From the NCBI GenBank assembly GCA_027214125.1, contig JAPWHF010000003.1, forward strand, positions 124,001 to 188,000: 64,000 nt of DNA, read 5' to 3'. The number at the start of each line of letters is the position of its first letter. Positions within the stretch are counted from its first letter, which is position 1. This document shows, in pieces, positions 20,255 to 28,162 of this stretch. Under the pieces are notes generated by a model, which saw only the letters and a program-made list of their open reading frames with translations, had not been told where the DNA came from and searched no databases. Position numbers and translations under genes: made by a program. The stretch comes from Zoogloeaceae bacterium G21618-S1 (GTDB lineage: Bacteria > Pseudomonadota > Gammaproteobacteria > Burkholderiales > Rhodocyclaceae).

Positions 20255-21114
20255 CGAATCAGATCTCTTGTGTTCGGTTTCTCGGCTTCAGCAAGCTCTG
20301 TCGCAACGCCTTGCCAGAACATATCGTCCATCGCCGCGGCCACGTCGCTGAACGTGCATTCGTCCTGCGCCAAGCAGGCCAGTAGGTCAACGACGCGCGG
20401 ATGTTCGTCGAATCGTGGGTGACATGTGTGGCACAGACGGGCGAAGTGGATCCAGTCCATCTCATCGCCCAAGCCCTTGCGCTGCGCACGCTCGATATCG
20501 GCATCCACGCGCTGCGCCAGCGCCAGCCTTGCCGTGGCGCCGACCGGCAGCTCGATGCTGGCCATAACCTGGTTGATGGTCGCAACACGGCCAAGCTGTG
20601 CGCTCTGGCGCTGACTCAACGGAACCGGGCGCCGTGAGCCGGCCAGGGGCTTTTCCGACAACCGCCACAGCCCATCATGCCAGTACACCCACTGCCGGAG
20701 CGGACCGAACAGGCTGGCGCGCTGCGTCTCATCGAGTATCCAGTGCAGATGCCAGAAGACCTTGGGATCGTAGTAGCGCAGCAGGCACTTCCGGTCACCA
20801 CTCAGTCCGATGATGAGTTGGCGTCGTAGATGGTTCAGAACGCGCGCATCGTCCGCATCGCTACTCACGAATGCGAGGACCGGCGGCGCACCGTCCCCGG
20901 CTGACGGGCCTTCGAGCCAATCAAGCAATGCGTCCCGCTGCACCGAATCGAATCGCCTCAGATGGACGAACTGCGGCATCAGATGGGCCTCTGCCTCGAA
21001 GCCGCTTGGCACAAGCGGTTCCGGCAGCAGTGCCATCGGGACATCGTCCACACGAAACGGATCAATGAACGCAATGGCGTAGTCGGCAACGACACGATGG
21101 ATCAGCACGGTCAT
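20251..21114 (-). CDS. DUF4123 T6SS effector adaptor (Tap/TEC-like)
   Basis: A 287-residue cytosolic chaperone-adaptor of the DUF4123 family. These proteins bind a specific effector and load it on the VgrG tip. The family core is visible as LLRYYDPKVFWHL near residue 115 preceded by LRRQLIIGL, with an aromatic cluster LFGPLRQWVYWHD after it. The C-terminal third is variable, as usual for effector-specific adaptors. It lies between vgrG (2-bp gap) and the effector (4-bp overlap), the standard vgrG-tap-effector order, which argues that the three form one delivery unit. Confidence 0.88.
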   Translation of the reverse strand: MTVLIHRVVADYAIAFIDPFRVDDVPMALLPEPLVPSGFEAEAHLMPQFVHLRRFDSVQRDALLDWLEGPSAGDGAPPVLAFVSSDADDARVLNHLRRQLIIGLSGDRKCLLRYYDPKVFWHLHWILDETQRASLFGPLRQWVYWHDGLWRLSEKPLAGSRRPVPLSQRQSAQLGRVATINQVMASIELPVGATARLALAQRVDADIERAQRKGLGDEMDWIHFARLCHTCHPRFDEHPRVVDLLACLAQDECTFSDVAAAMDDMFWQGVATELAEAEKPNTRDLIR

Positions 21115-21116
21115 GG

Positions 21117-24020
21117 CTATCGTTCCAATGGCACGATGGCGCTCGAATCGCGTGCCGCCTGGGTCGCCTGCATTTCACATACCCGCAAATCCCCCGCCTT
21201 CGGCAAGCTTCCGCCCACGCTGCTCGATTTCGGCCCGGTCAGATTCTTCATGCTCGCCTTGAGCTTGACCGGCCCCGGAGCGTGGAGGCTGATGTTGCCG
21301 CCTTCGAGCTTGAGATACGCCCCGCCGGCGGTGGCCAGGAGGTGGGTTTTGGCGCTGGCCTTGAGGTTGGCGGTGGTGCTGGCGAGGGTGACGGTTTTGT
21401 CGGCGGCGGCGCTGAATTGGCCGCTTTGCGCTTGCACGCTCACTTTGCCGCTGGCCGCGTGCAGGGCGATGCCGGTCTCGGTGTTGGGTTTGTTGCCGCT
21501 GGCTTTGCCGACGGTGAACAGCGCCAGCCCGTCCTTGACGGCGAGGCTGTGATTGCCCTGGGCGACGAGGTTGATGTCCTGGCCCGCGAGGCTGAGGGTT
21601 TTGCCGGCGACGAGGATGGCGCTGGCGGGGGTGAGCTGAGCAATGCCGCCGGGGGCGCTGTATTGCAGGCGCGGGGCGGACCAGGCGGGTGCGCTGCCTT
21701 CGCCACCGGCGGTGGGTTTGAAGCTGGCTTGCGCGGCGCTTGTTTGGCCGGAGGAATCCGGCCCTGCCGGGGCGGCATTCGGCCCTGCGGTGGCGGTGGC
21801 GCCGAGGGTGTCGAGCGCACGCGTCAGCCCTTCGCTGGCGGGGAGTGTGTCGGCAGCCGCGTCGCCGGCAAGGGCGGCGTTTTGTTTTACGGCGACCTCG
21901 GCGAGGGCGACGGTGAGCGCTTTGCCGTCTTCGTGTTGGGCGATGCTCTCGCGGCTGTCGAGGTGGGCGCCGGTGGCGCCGGCTCGGGCGTCGGCGCTGA
22001 TGAGCAGGCCGCTGCCGGCGCGCACGGCGACGGCGGCGCGAGTGGCCAGTTCGGCGCCGTGGCCGCGGTCTTTGAGTCGGGCGTTGTCGTGTTGTTGTTT
22101 GTGGTGGCCAAGGCTCAGGGCGCTGGCGTATTCGGTGCTGCCCAGGCTGATGCGGGCCTGGCCGGGGGTGTCGTCGAAGATGAGCTGGTTGGCGCCGCCC
22201 TGACCACTGCGGCTCGCGCTCAGTTGTTGGGTCTTGAGGCCGGAGAGGCTGGCGTTATGGCGGTGGGCGTCGGCGGCTCGCCCGGCGAAGAAGGCGGGGG
22301 CGTTGGCGCTGGCGGCCATGGTGCTGGCGCCGGTGCGGTTGCCGGGGGCGTCGTCGTTGCCCTGGCCGTTGTAGAGCGCGCCGATGATGACCGGGCGGTC
22401 GATGTTGCCGTGGTCGAAGGCGACGAGCACTTCCTGACCGGGGCGCGGTACCCAGTGCCCGCCCCAGTTGGCGCCGGAGGTGGGGCTCAGGACGCGTACC
22501 CAAACGCCGAGCGCGTCGCTGGCGGGGGCGTTGTCGTATTCGGCGCTATCGAGGCGGTTGGCGCTGTGGCTGCCACGCTGCCAGGGGAACTGGACGCGAA
22601 TGCGCCCGTCGCGGTCGGTGTGCGTGGGGGTGCCGGGGCCGACGACGACGGCGCTGAGGGTGCCGTGGACGGTGGGGCGCGGGTGAATGTGGCGGCCGTG
22701 GCCGTCGGCCATGAGGGGGCGCCAGGGGATGTGGCTGCGGACGGCGCGGAAGTGGTTGCGGTAGAGCTCGACGGGGGGTGTGCTGTGTTCGGAGGCGGTG
22801 TGGCCGGATGCATCCGGCCCTGTAGCAGCACGGCCCGAATCGTCACCGCGCCATACGACAGATTTCGCCCCGCCATCGGTGTTGGCAAAAGACGCGTCAG
22901 GGAGCGCGCCTGCGCCGCCCGGAATGTGCTCGGCCAGATTGTTGCGGGCGTGGTGGGTCACTTCGGTGATGACGAAGTGGCGCGACTCGGGTGGGTCGAG
23001 GTCGTGTTCGGCATGCTCGGCGAGAGTGAAGGCGCTGGCCGGCGCGGCGGTGCGCACGGTGCCTTCGCCGAGGAACTGTTTGCTGCGCGCGTCGAGCGCT
23101 TCTCGCTGGGCGCGCAGCATGCGCTCACCATGGGCGCGGTCTTGCCAGGCGTATTGGCCGGGGTCGTCGGTGGCGGTGAGCCTTGGGCTGGGGCCATTGT
23201 CGATGCGGCTTTCGTCTTGCTGAGCGCGGGTGTCGAGACTGCGGTAATCCCAACTGGCGGCGGCGAGCACGGCGGTGTCGAGCTGGCGCAGGCCGTGCCA
23301 GCGGTCGACGCTGTCTTCGCCCATCGTGGCGCCGGGCTGGGTGAAGCGGAACACGACCTGCGGGTTGTCGGTGAAGGCGGCGTTGTGGTCGCTGATGACG
23401 AGAGTGTGCTGGCCGAAGGCGGCGGTGTCGTCGGCGGTGTGTTCGAACCAGCAGAACAGGCCTTCTTCGGCCAGCAGACGGCGGACGAAAGCGAGATCGC
23501 TTTCCTGGTACTGGGTAGTGATGCCGCGCTTGGGGTAGCGTGCGGGGTCGGCGAGGTCCCAGCGCCAGGCGGTGCTCAGTTTGCCTTGGCCGACCCAGCG
23601 ACCGAAGACCGTGTCGATGATCTCGACGACGCTGCGCTGCTGAAAAATGAAGCTGTCTTGACGATGGGCGAGAAAGGCGAGCCAGGGTTCGATGTGCAGT
23701 TCATACCGCGCAAAACCGCCATTGGCGCCGAGTCGGGTGACACGGGTGATCTGGCCATGGAAGGGGCGAAGGTCGGTGCGTGACTGAGCGGTGAGCAGAT
23801 CGAGCCGGGCCGGCTGGCCGAGCAGCGCGTTAAGCGCGATATGGGCATCGGCGCACAGCACGGTCAGGACGATATGGAAGCCGGCGTGCTCAGACACGGG
23901 TCCGAGCGCTTCACGGATTGTGGCTGTCTCGGCCAGCAGGGCGTCCTCACCCAGCGGGGTCGCCAGGCGCATCAGCCGATGGTGTTGATTCCAGAGTGCT
24001 GAAAGAGAGGGCGTGTGCAT
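21117..24020 (-). CDS. vgrG: Type VI secretion spike protein VgrG
   Basis: A 967-residue Vgr protein, trimeric spike of the T6SS. The N-terminal GpD/gp27-like domain occupies about residues 1-380. The OB/gp5-like region contains the hallmark WVPRPGQEVLVAFDHGNIDRP and IIGALYNGQGNDD around residue 530. A long DUF2345 C-terminal extension (about residues 680-915) ends with GPVKLKASMKNLTGPKS. The final 45 residues go beyond DUF2345 and may contact the adaptor. A low-complexity Ala/Gly/Pro linker occurs near residues 735-770. It heads a tight five-frame operon and is an orphan vgrG, since no tss structural genes lie in this window. A piece of it is duplicated at 15663-16114. Confidence 0.95.
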   Translation of the reverse strand: MHTPSLSALWNQHHRLMRLATPLGEDALLAETATIREALGPVSEHAGFHIVLTVLCADAHIALNALLGQPARLDLLTAQSRTDLRPFHGQITRVTRLGANGGFARYELHIEPWLAFLAHRQDSFIFQQRSVVEIIDTVFGRWVGQGKLSTAWRWDLADPARYPKRGITTQYQESDLAFVRRLLAEEGLFCWFEHTADDTAAFGQHTLVISDHNAAFTDNPQVVFRFTQPGATMGEDSVDRWHGLRQLDTAVLAAASWDYRSLDTRAQQDESRIDNGPSPRLTATDDPGQYAWQDRAHGERMLRAQREALDARSKQFLGEGTVRTAAPASAFTLAEHAEHDLDPPESRHFVITEVTHHARNNLAEHIPGGAGALPDASFANTDGGAKSVVWRGDDSGRAATGPDASGHTASEHSTPPVELYRNHFRAVRSHIPWRPLMADGHGRHIHPRPTVHGTLSAVVVGPGTPTHTDRDGRIRVQFPWQRGSHSANRLDSAEYDNAPASDALGVWVRVLSPTSGANWGGHWVPRPGQEVLVAFDHGNIDRPVIIGALYNGQGNDDAPGNRTGASTMAASANAPAFFAGRAADAHRHNASLSGLKTQQLSASRSGQGGANQLIFDDTPGQARISLGSTEYASALSLGHHKQQHDNARLKDRGHGAELATRAAVAVRAGSGLLISADARAGATGAHLDSRESIAQHEDGKALTVALAEVAVKQNAALAGDAAADTLPASEGLTRALDTLGATATAGPNAAPAGPDSSGQTSAAQASFKPTAGGEGSAPAWSAPRLQYSAPGGIAQLTPASAILVAGKTLSLAGQDINLVAQGNHSLAVKDGLALFTVGKASGNKPNTETGIALHAASGKVSVQAQSGQFSAAADKTVTLASTTANLKASAKTHLLATAGGAYLKLEGGNISLHAPGPVKLKASMKNLTGPKSSSVGGSLPKAGDLRVCEMQATQAARDSSAIVPLER

Positions 24021-24131
24021 GGCAGCCTCGGACGCGAGTCAAACAAGGCCGCATGATAAATGCATCGCCGCCAAACACAAAGACCTACGTCATATTTGAA
24101 GAATGACATTAAGTTGAACTCGCGTCACACC

Positions 24132-24836
24132 TCACGGTGCCATATCAAACACCAGCAGCTCCGCGCCATTGCCCTCGGTGAGGTGCAACTGCGTCTCGTC
24201 GCTCAAGGCCACCCCATCACCTTCCGCCAGGGCGACGCCGTTGAGCGTCACCGACCCACGGGCCACCTGAACCCAGCCGAGCCGGCCCGGCGCCAGCGTC
24301 AGCGCTGCGGTTTCGGCACCATCGAGCGTCGCGGCGTAAAGGTCGGCGTCCTGACCGATGTGCACCGAGCCGTCCCGGCCATCACCGCTGGCAATCAGGC
24401 GCAAGCCATCTTTCACCAGTAGGGCTTCGATGCGCTGCTGCCCATAGCCCGGCGGTGTGCCGCGTTCGGCCGGCAAGACCCATATCTGCAAGAGGCGCAA
24501 GGGCTCGCTGTCGGAGGGATTGAACTCGCTGTGACGAATGCCGGTGCCGGCGCGCATGTACTGAATCTCGCCGGGGCGGATGGTCGAGCCGTTGCCCAGG
24601 CTGTCCTTGTGCGCCAGCGCGCCATCAATCACATAGGTGAGAATCTCCATGTCGGCATGCGGATGGGTGGGGAAGCCGCCGCCCGGCGCGATGCGGTCGT
24701 CATTGATCACCCGCAGCGGGCCGAAGCCCATGTGGGCCGGATCGTGATACTCGCCAAATGAAAAGGTGTGCCGTGCGTTCAGCCAGCCGAAGTTGGCGCG
24801 GCCGCGGTCGTTGGCCTTGCGGATCGTCATGCTCAT
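24132..24836 (-). CDS. Pirin family protein (bicupin)
   Basis: A 234-residue cupin protein of the pirin/YhhW group. Metal-binding residues are seen in the first cupin: GGGFPTHPHADMEILTYV, with the two His and Glu ligands, and RAGTGIRHSEFN near residue 100. The N-terminal FGWLNARHTFSFGEYHDP is a pirin signature. Members include quercetin 2,3-dioxygenases and redox-sensing regulators; the substrate here is unknown. It is divergent from the aminotransferase gene and sits directly right of the vgrG island, so it marks the island's right boundary. Confidence 0.92.
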   Translation of the reverse strand: MSMTIRKANDRGRANFGWLNARHTFSFGEYHDPAHMGFGPLRVINDDRIAPGGGFPTHPHADMEILTYVIDGALAHKDSLGNGSTIRPGEIQYMRAGTGIRHSEFNPSDSEPLRLLQIWVLPAERGTPPGYGQQRIEALLVKDGLRLIASGDGRDGSVHIGQDADLYAATLDGAETAALTLAPGRLGWVQVARGSVTLNGVALAEGDGVALSDETQLHLTEGNGAELLVFDMAP

Positions 24837-25069
24837 GTCCGTGCTCCTGAAAGGGTTGCGATGGATTCATGATGCAGGCACTGAGAATCAAAGACAATCC
24901 GCTACCGTGATGAATAACTGTCCATGAAATCGCAACAATATAGGCTGATCCAAGGCGTAGCTGCCGGCGCTGACCGGCGGCTTGGAGCGCACACCAAACA
25001 GTGGCATCCTCTGGGTTTGCCGGCGACCGTCACGGTCGCCATTTCCCGAGATTGCAACCGGAGCGAACC

Positions 25070-26197
25070 GTGCCTGGCCTGTTACCCAATATCGACCCTG
25101 ATGGGTTGCTCGAATACTCCGTGGTCTATACCGACCGCGCGCTCAACCACATGTCGGCCCGCTTCCAGGGCGTGATGCGCGACATCTCGCGCGTGCTCAA
25201 AACCGTCTATCACGCCGACGCAGCGACCATCGTGCCCGGCAGTGGCACCTTCGGCATGGAGGCCGTCGCCCGCCAGTTCGCCACCGGCAAGCGCTGCCTG
25301 GTGATCCGCAACGGCTGGTTCAGCTTCCGCTGGACGCAGATCTTCGACATGGGCAGCATCCCGTCGGCGCACACCGTGCTCAAAGCGCGGCAAATCGAAA
25401 CCGGCCCGAAAGCCGCCTTTGCGCCGGCCCCCATCGACGAAGTGGTCGCCACCATCCGTGCCGAAAAGCCGGCCGTGGTGTTTGCCCCGCATGTGGAAAC
25501 CGCCTCCGGCATGATGCTGCCCGACGACTATCTGCGCGCCGTGGCCGATGCGGTGCATGAAGTCGGCGGCCTGTTCGTGCTCGACTGCATCGCCTCCGGC
25601 ACGGTGTGGGTCGACATGGCCACCACCGGCGTGGACGTGCTGATCAGCGCGCCGCAAAAAGGCTGGAGCGGCTCGCCCTGCTGCGCCATGGTGATGATGA
25701 GCGCCCGCGCATTGGCGGTGCTCGACACCACTACCAGCACCAGCTTCGCGGCCGACCTCAAGAAGTGGCTGCAGATCATGCAGGCCTACGAAGGCGGCGG
25801 CCACGCCTACCACGCCACCATGCCCACCGACGCACTCACCCGCATGCGCGACATCATGCTCGAGACCGAAGCCTACGGCTTCGACAAGGTGCGCGACGAG
25901 CAGCTCGAACTCGGCCGCCAAGCGCGCGCACTGCTTGAATCGAAAGGCTTCAAGAGCGTCGCCGCCGCCGGTTTCCAGGCGCCCGGCGTGGTCGTCAGCT
26001 ACACCGGTGACGCCGAAATCCACAGCGGCAAGAAGTTCGCCACCGCCGGCCTGCAAAGCGCCGCCGGCGTGCCGCTGCAATGCGACGAACCGGCCGACTA
26101 CCGCAGCTTCCGCATCGGTCTGTTCGGACTCGACAAGCTGCACAATGTCGAGCGCACCGTGGCCACGCTAAAACAAGCACTCGACACGCTGGGCTGA
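25070..26197 (+). CDS. Alanine-glyoxylate/serine-pyruvate-type PLP aminotransferase
   Basis: A 375-residue class V fold aminotransferase. The PLP lysine is in SAPQKGWSGSP (near residue 203), the cofactor-holding aspartate in LFVLDCIASG, and the substrate arginine in YRSFRIGLFG near the C-terminus. The start is GTG at 25070, giving the family opening GLLPNIDPDGLLEYSVVYTDRALNHM; longer frames add a non-conserved arginine-rich leader. It probably interconverts a small amino acid with glyoxylate or pyruvate; the exact substrate pair is uncertain. A good hairpin terminator follows at 26220. Confidence 0.9.
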   Translation: MPGLLPNIDPDGLLEYSVVYTDRALNHMSARFQGVMRDISRVLKTVYHADAATIVPGSGTFGMEAVARQFATGKRCLVIRNGWFSFRWTQIFDMGSIPSAHTVLKARQIETGPKAAFAPAPIDEVVATIRAEKPAVVFAPHVETASGMMLPDDYLRAVADAVHEVGGLFVLDCIASGTVWVDMATTGVDVLISAPQKGWSGSPCCAMVMMSARALAVLDTTTSTSFAADLKKWLQIMQAYEGGGHAYHATMPTDALTRMRDIMLETEAYGFDKVRDEQLELGRQARALLESKGFKSVAAAGFQAPGVVVSYTGDAEIHSGKKFATAGLQSAAGVPLQCDEPADYRSFRIGLFGLDKLHNVERTVATLKQALDTLG

Positions 26198-26219
26198 CAC
26201 CGCCCCGGATACACCCCGA

Positions 26220-26243
26220 CCCCGCCACCCCGGCGGGGTTTTT
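26220..26243 (+). terminator. Rho-independent terminator after the aminotransferase
   Basis: Stem CCCCGCC/GGCGGGG with a 5-base loop, followed immediately by TTTTT, starts 22 bp after the aminotransferase stop. Confidence 0.85.
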
Positions 26244-26363
26244 CGTTTACGGACCCACCGCGCGATACCGCTGGCGTCGCTCCCGGCGACTTCGCCGCAA
26301 TCACTTGTTGCCCGGCCACGCGCTGCGCACCATGGCGCCGTGCTTTCACACACGGAGTCATTC

Positions 26364-26813
26364 ATGGAAAACCTCGTTCAACGCGATACCCGCGCCTGGC
26401 GCATGCAGGTGTGGATCGCTTTCGGGCTGGCGCTCACGGTGTGCGCCAGCGGGCTGATCGGCCTGCCGGGCAGCGACCTGGACCGCGCCTTCATGGTGAT
26501 GGGCTACGCCTTTTGTCTATCCACTGCCTTCGCCCTGTCCAAGTACATCCGCGACAAAGCCCTCGCCGCCACCGACACACCGCTGTGGCACACCGTGGTA
26601 TGGGGCGGGTTCGGGCTGGCCATGGCGCTGACCGGCTGGGGGCTGTGGCGCATGGAGGTGAGCCCGACCTGGAAGGCCTATCTGGTGGTGAGCTGGCTGT
26701 TCCTCATCTCCAGCACCTTCACCCTTGCGAAGACGCTACGCGATGCCCATGAGGCCAACCGCCTTGAGGCACGCCTGTCTCGTCGCGCGCCGTCAGACAT
26801 CGCCCAGTCGTAA
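26364..26813 (+). CDS. YiaA/YiaB family inner-membrane protein
   Basis: A 149-residue integral membrane protein with four helices arranged as two YiaA/B two-helix units (IAFGLALTVCASGLIGLP with YAFCLSTAFALSK, then WGGFGLAMALTGWGLW with WLFLISSTFTLAK). The start ATG at 26364 (MENLVQRD) is preferred over an in-frame ATG eight codons upstream. Function is unknown in any organism to my knowledge. It heads a three-gene operon with the next two genes (12-bp gap, then a 4-bp overlap). Confidence 0.85.
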   Translation: MENLVQRDTRAWRMQVWIAFGLALTVCASGLIGLPGSDLDRAFMVMGYAFCLSTAFALSKYIRDKALAATDTPLWHTVVWGGFGLAMALTGWGLWRMEVSPTWKAYLVVSWLFLISSTFTLAKTLRDAHEANRLEARLSRRAPSDIAQS

Positions 26814-26825
26814 GCGGAGAACATC

Positions 26826-27260
26826 ATGCTCAAGACCATTCACCACTATGTACTCACCCTCACGCTGGGCGTCGCCCTCGTTTTGGGCGGCAGCGCCCAG
26901 GCCCATGAACATGCCTCTCAAGCCAGTGCTGCCTCCAGCCTGGCGGCATCGCTGCCAGTCGCAGCGTCGGTCGCCGCGCCGGTGGCGTTACTGTCGGCCG
27001 GTGCAGTACTGACTGTCACAGCAGTCGAGGCCTCAGCCACCGGCACGGTTTGGATACTCGAACGCGCCTCGGACGGCGTCAGCGCGGTCGTCGAATTCAG
27101 CGGCGAGGCCGTTGCCGGTTCGGCGGTCGCGGCCGGCACGGTCGTGACGGTGACCGCGCTAGCGGCTGGCTGGTTGCTGTCGGCCGCGGGCGAAGCCTTG
27201 TGCCTGATTCCCAACGCATTGGGCGAATCGCTGCTCTACGACGAGAGGATCACCCAATGA
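26826..27260 (+). CDS. Small exported Ala/Val-rich protein, unknown
   Basis: A 144-residue protein with a signal peptide (hydrophobic residues 9-23, cleavage after SAQA), then a His-containing start (HEHASQAS) and long Ala/Val/Ser/Thr stretches that include two further possible membrane segments (about 38-65 and 95-130). It is likely a small envelope protein. It is coupled by ATGA overlap to the DUF2145 gene. I recognise no named family; the conserved three-gene arrangement suggests the products work together. Confidence 0.75.
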   Translation: MLKTIHHYVLTLTLGVALVLGGSAQAHEHASQASAASSLAASLPVAASVAAPVALLSAGAVLTVTAVEASATGTVWILERASDGVSAVVEFSGEAVAGSAVAAGTVVTVTALAAGWLLSAAGEALCLIPNALGESLLYDERITQ

Positions 27261-28096
27261 CCCCCCACGCCTTTCTCACCGCGCTGTGCCTGCTGCCGCT
27301 GCTCGCCCACGCCGGGCAGAACTGCGAGGCGCGCAAACTCACCGCCAACGAACTGCGCCAGAGCCTGGAGCTGGCCGCCAGCACGGCGCGGGCGCTCGAC
27401 CGCTCCGGCGCGCAGGTGGTGGTGCTGGCGCGCGCCGGGCAGGACCTGTCCGACTATCGGCTGCGCTATTCACACCTGGGCATCGCCTATCGCGACGGCC
27501 GCGTCTGGCGCGTGGTGCACAAGCTCAACGCATGCGGCAGCGACCGGGGCGCGCTGTACCGGCAGGGGCTGGCCGAGTTCTTCAGCGACGGGCTGTATCG
27601 CTACGAGGCCGGCGTGGTGGTACTCGACACCGGCGTGCAGGCCAAGGTACTGCCCGCGCTGCAGGACAACACCCGCCTGAGCCGCCTGCACGAGGCGCGC
27701 TACAACATGGTGGCCTACCCGTGGAGCACGCAGTATCAGCAGAGCAACCAGTGGGCGATCGAAACCCTCGCCATGCTGCTCGACCCCGCCGCCGACACCC
27801 GGCCACGCGCCCAGGCCTGGCTGCGCCTGCGCGACTACCGCCCGACCACCCTGGAGATCTCCGCCCTGAAGCGCTTCGGTGCGCGCGTGGGCACCGCACA
27901 CATCGATTTCGACGACCACCCCTTCGGCCGGCGCATGGCCGGGCACATCGACACCGTCACGGTGGATTCGGTGTTCGACTGGCTCGCACGCAGCGGGCTC
28001 GGCGGCCCGGCGCAGGTGGTCGCCTCCGACACCACACCGCCGCGCCATCCACCAAACGGACTAATGCCCGCCGTTGTGCGGGGCGACGCGATGTAA
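27257..28096 (+). CDS. DUF2145 family exported protein
   Basis: A 279-residue protein with a signal peptide (residues 1-19, cleavage after AHAG). The DUF2145 core has RYSHLGIAYRDGRVWRVVHKL and, further on, YNMVAYPWSTQYQQSNQW. The H, C and NQW residues in these segments resemble the papain-like NlpC/P60-related fold proposed for such domains, but catalytic activity is not established. The start overlaps the preceding gene's stop (ATGA). It is the last gene of the YiaA-like operon. Confidence 0.88.
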   Translation: MTPHAFLTALCLLPLLAHAGQNCEARKLTANELRQSLELAASTARALDRSGAQVVVLARAGQDLSDYRLRYSHLGIAYRDGRVWRVVHKLNACGSDRGALYRQGLAEFFSDGLYRYEAGVVVLDTGVQAKVLPALQDNTRLSRLHEARYNMVAYPWSTQYQQSNQWAIETLAMLLDPAADTRPRAQAWLRLRDYRPTTLEISALKRFGARVGTAHIDFDDHPFGRRMAGHIDTVTVDSVFDWLARSGLGGPAQVVASDTTPPRHPPNGLMPAVVRGDAM

Positions 28097-28162
28097 TCCA
28101 CGGCGCTTAGCGTGTGCGAACCCGATGTCGTTCGCCCTCTCCACACGCCAAGGATCTTCGCC

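Noticed and set aside
21282-23783. 833-codon open frame on the plus strand
   Set aside because: Antisense reading of vgrG, extremely rich in Gly/Ala/Val/Glu without any motif; the minus-strand VgrG is well supported.
26801-27260. CRISPR or other array-type repeats
   Set aside because: Repetitive look comes from Ala/Val-rich coding sequence; there are no regularly spaced repeats here, and I saw none elsewhere in the window.
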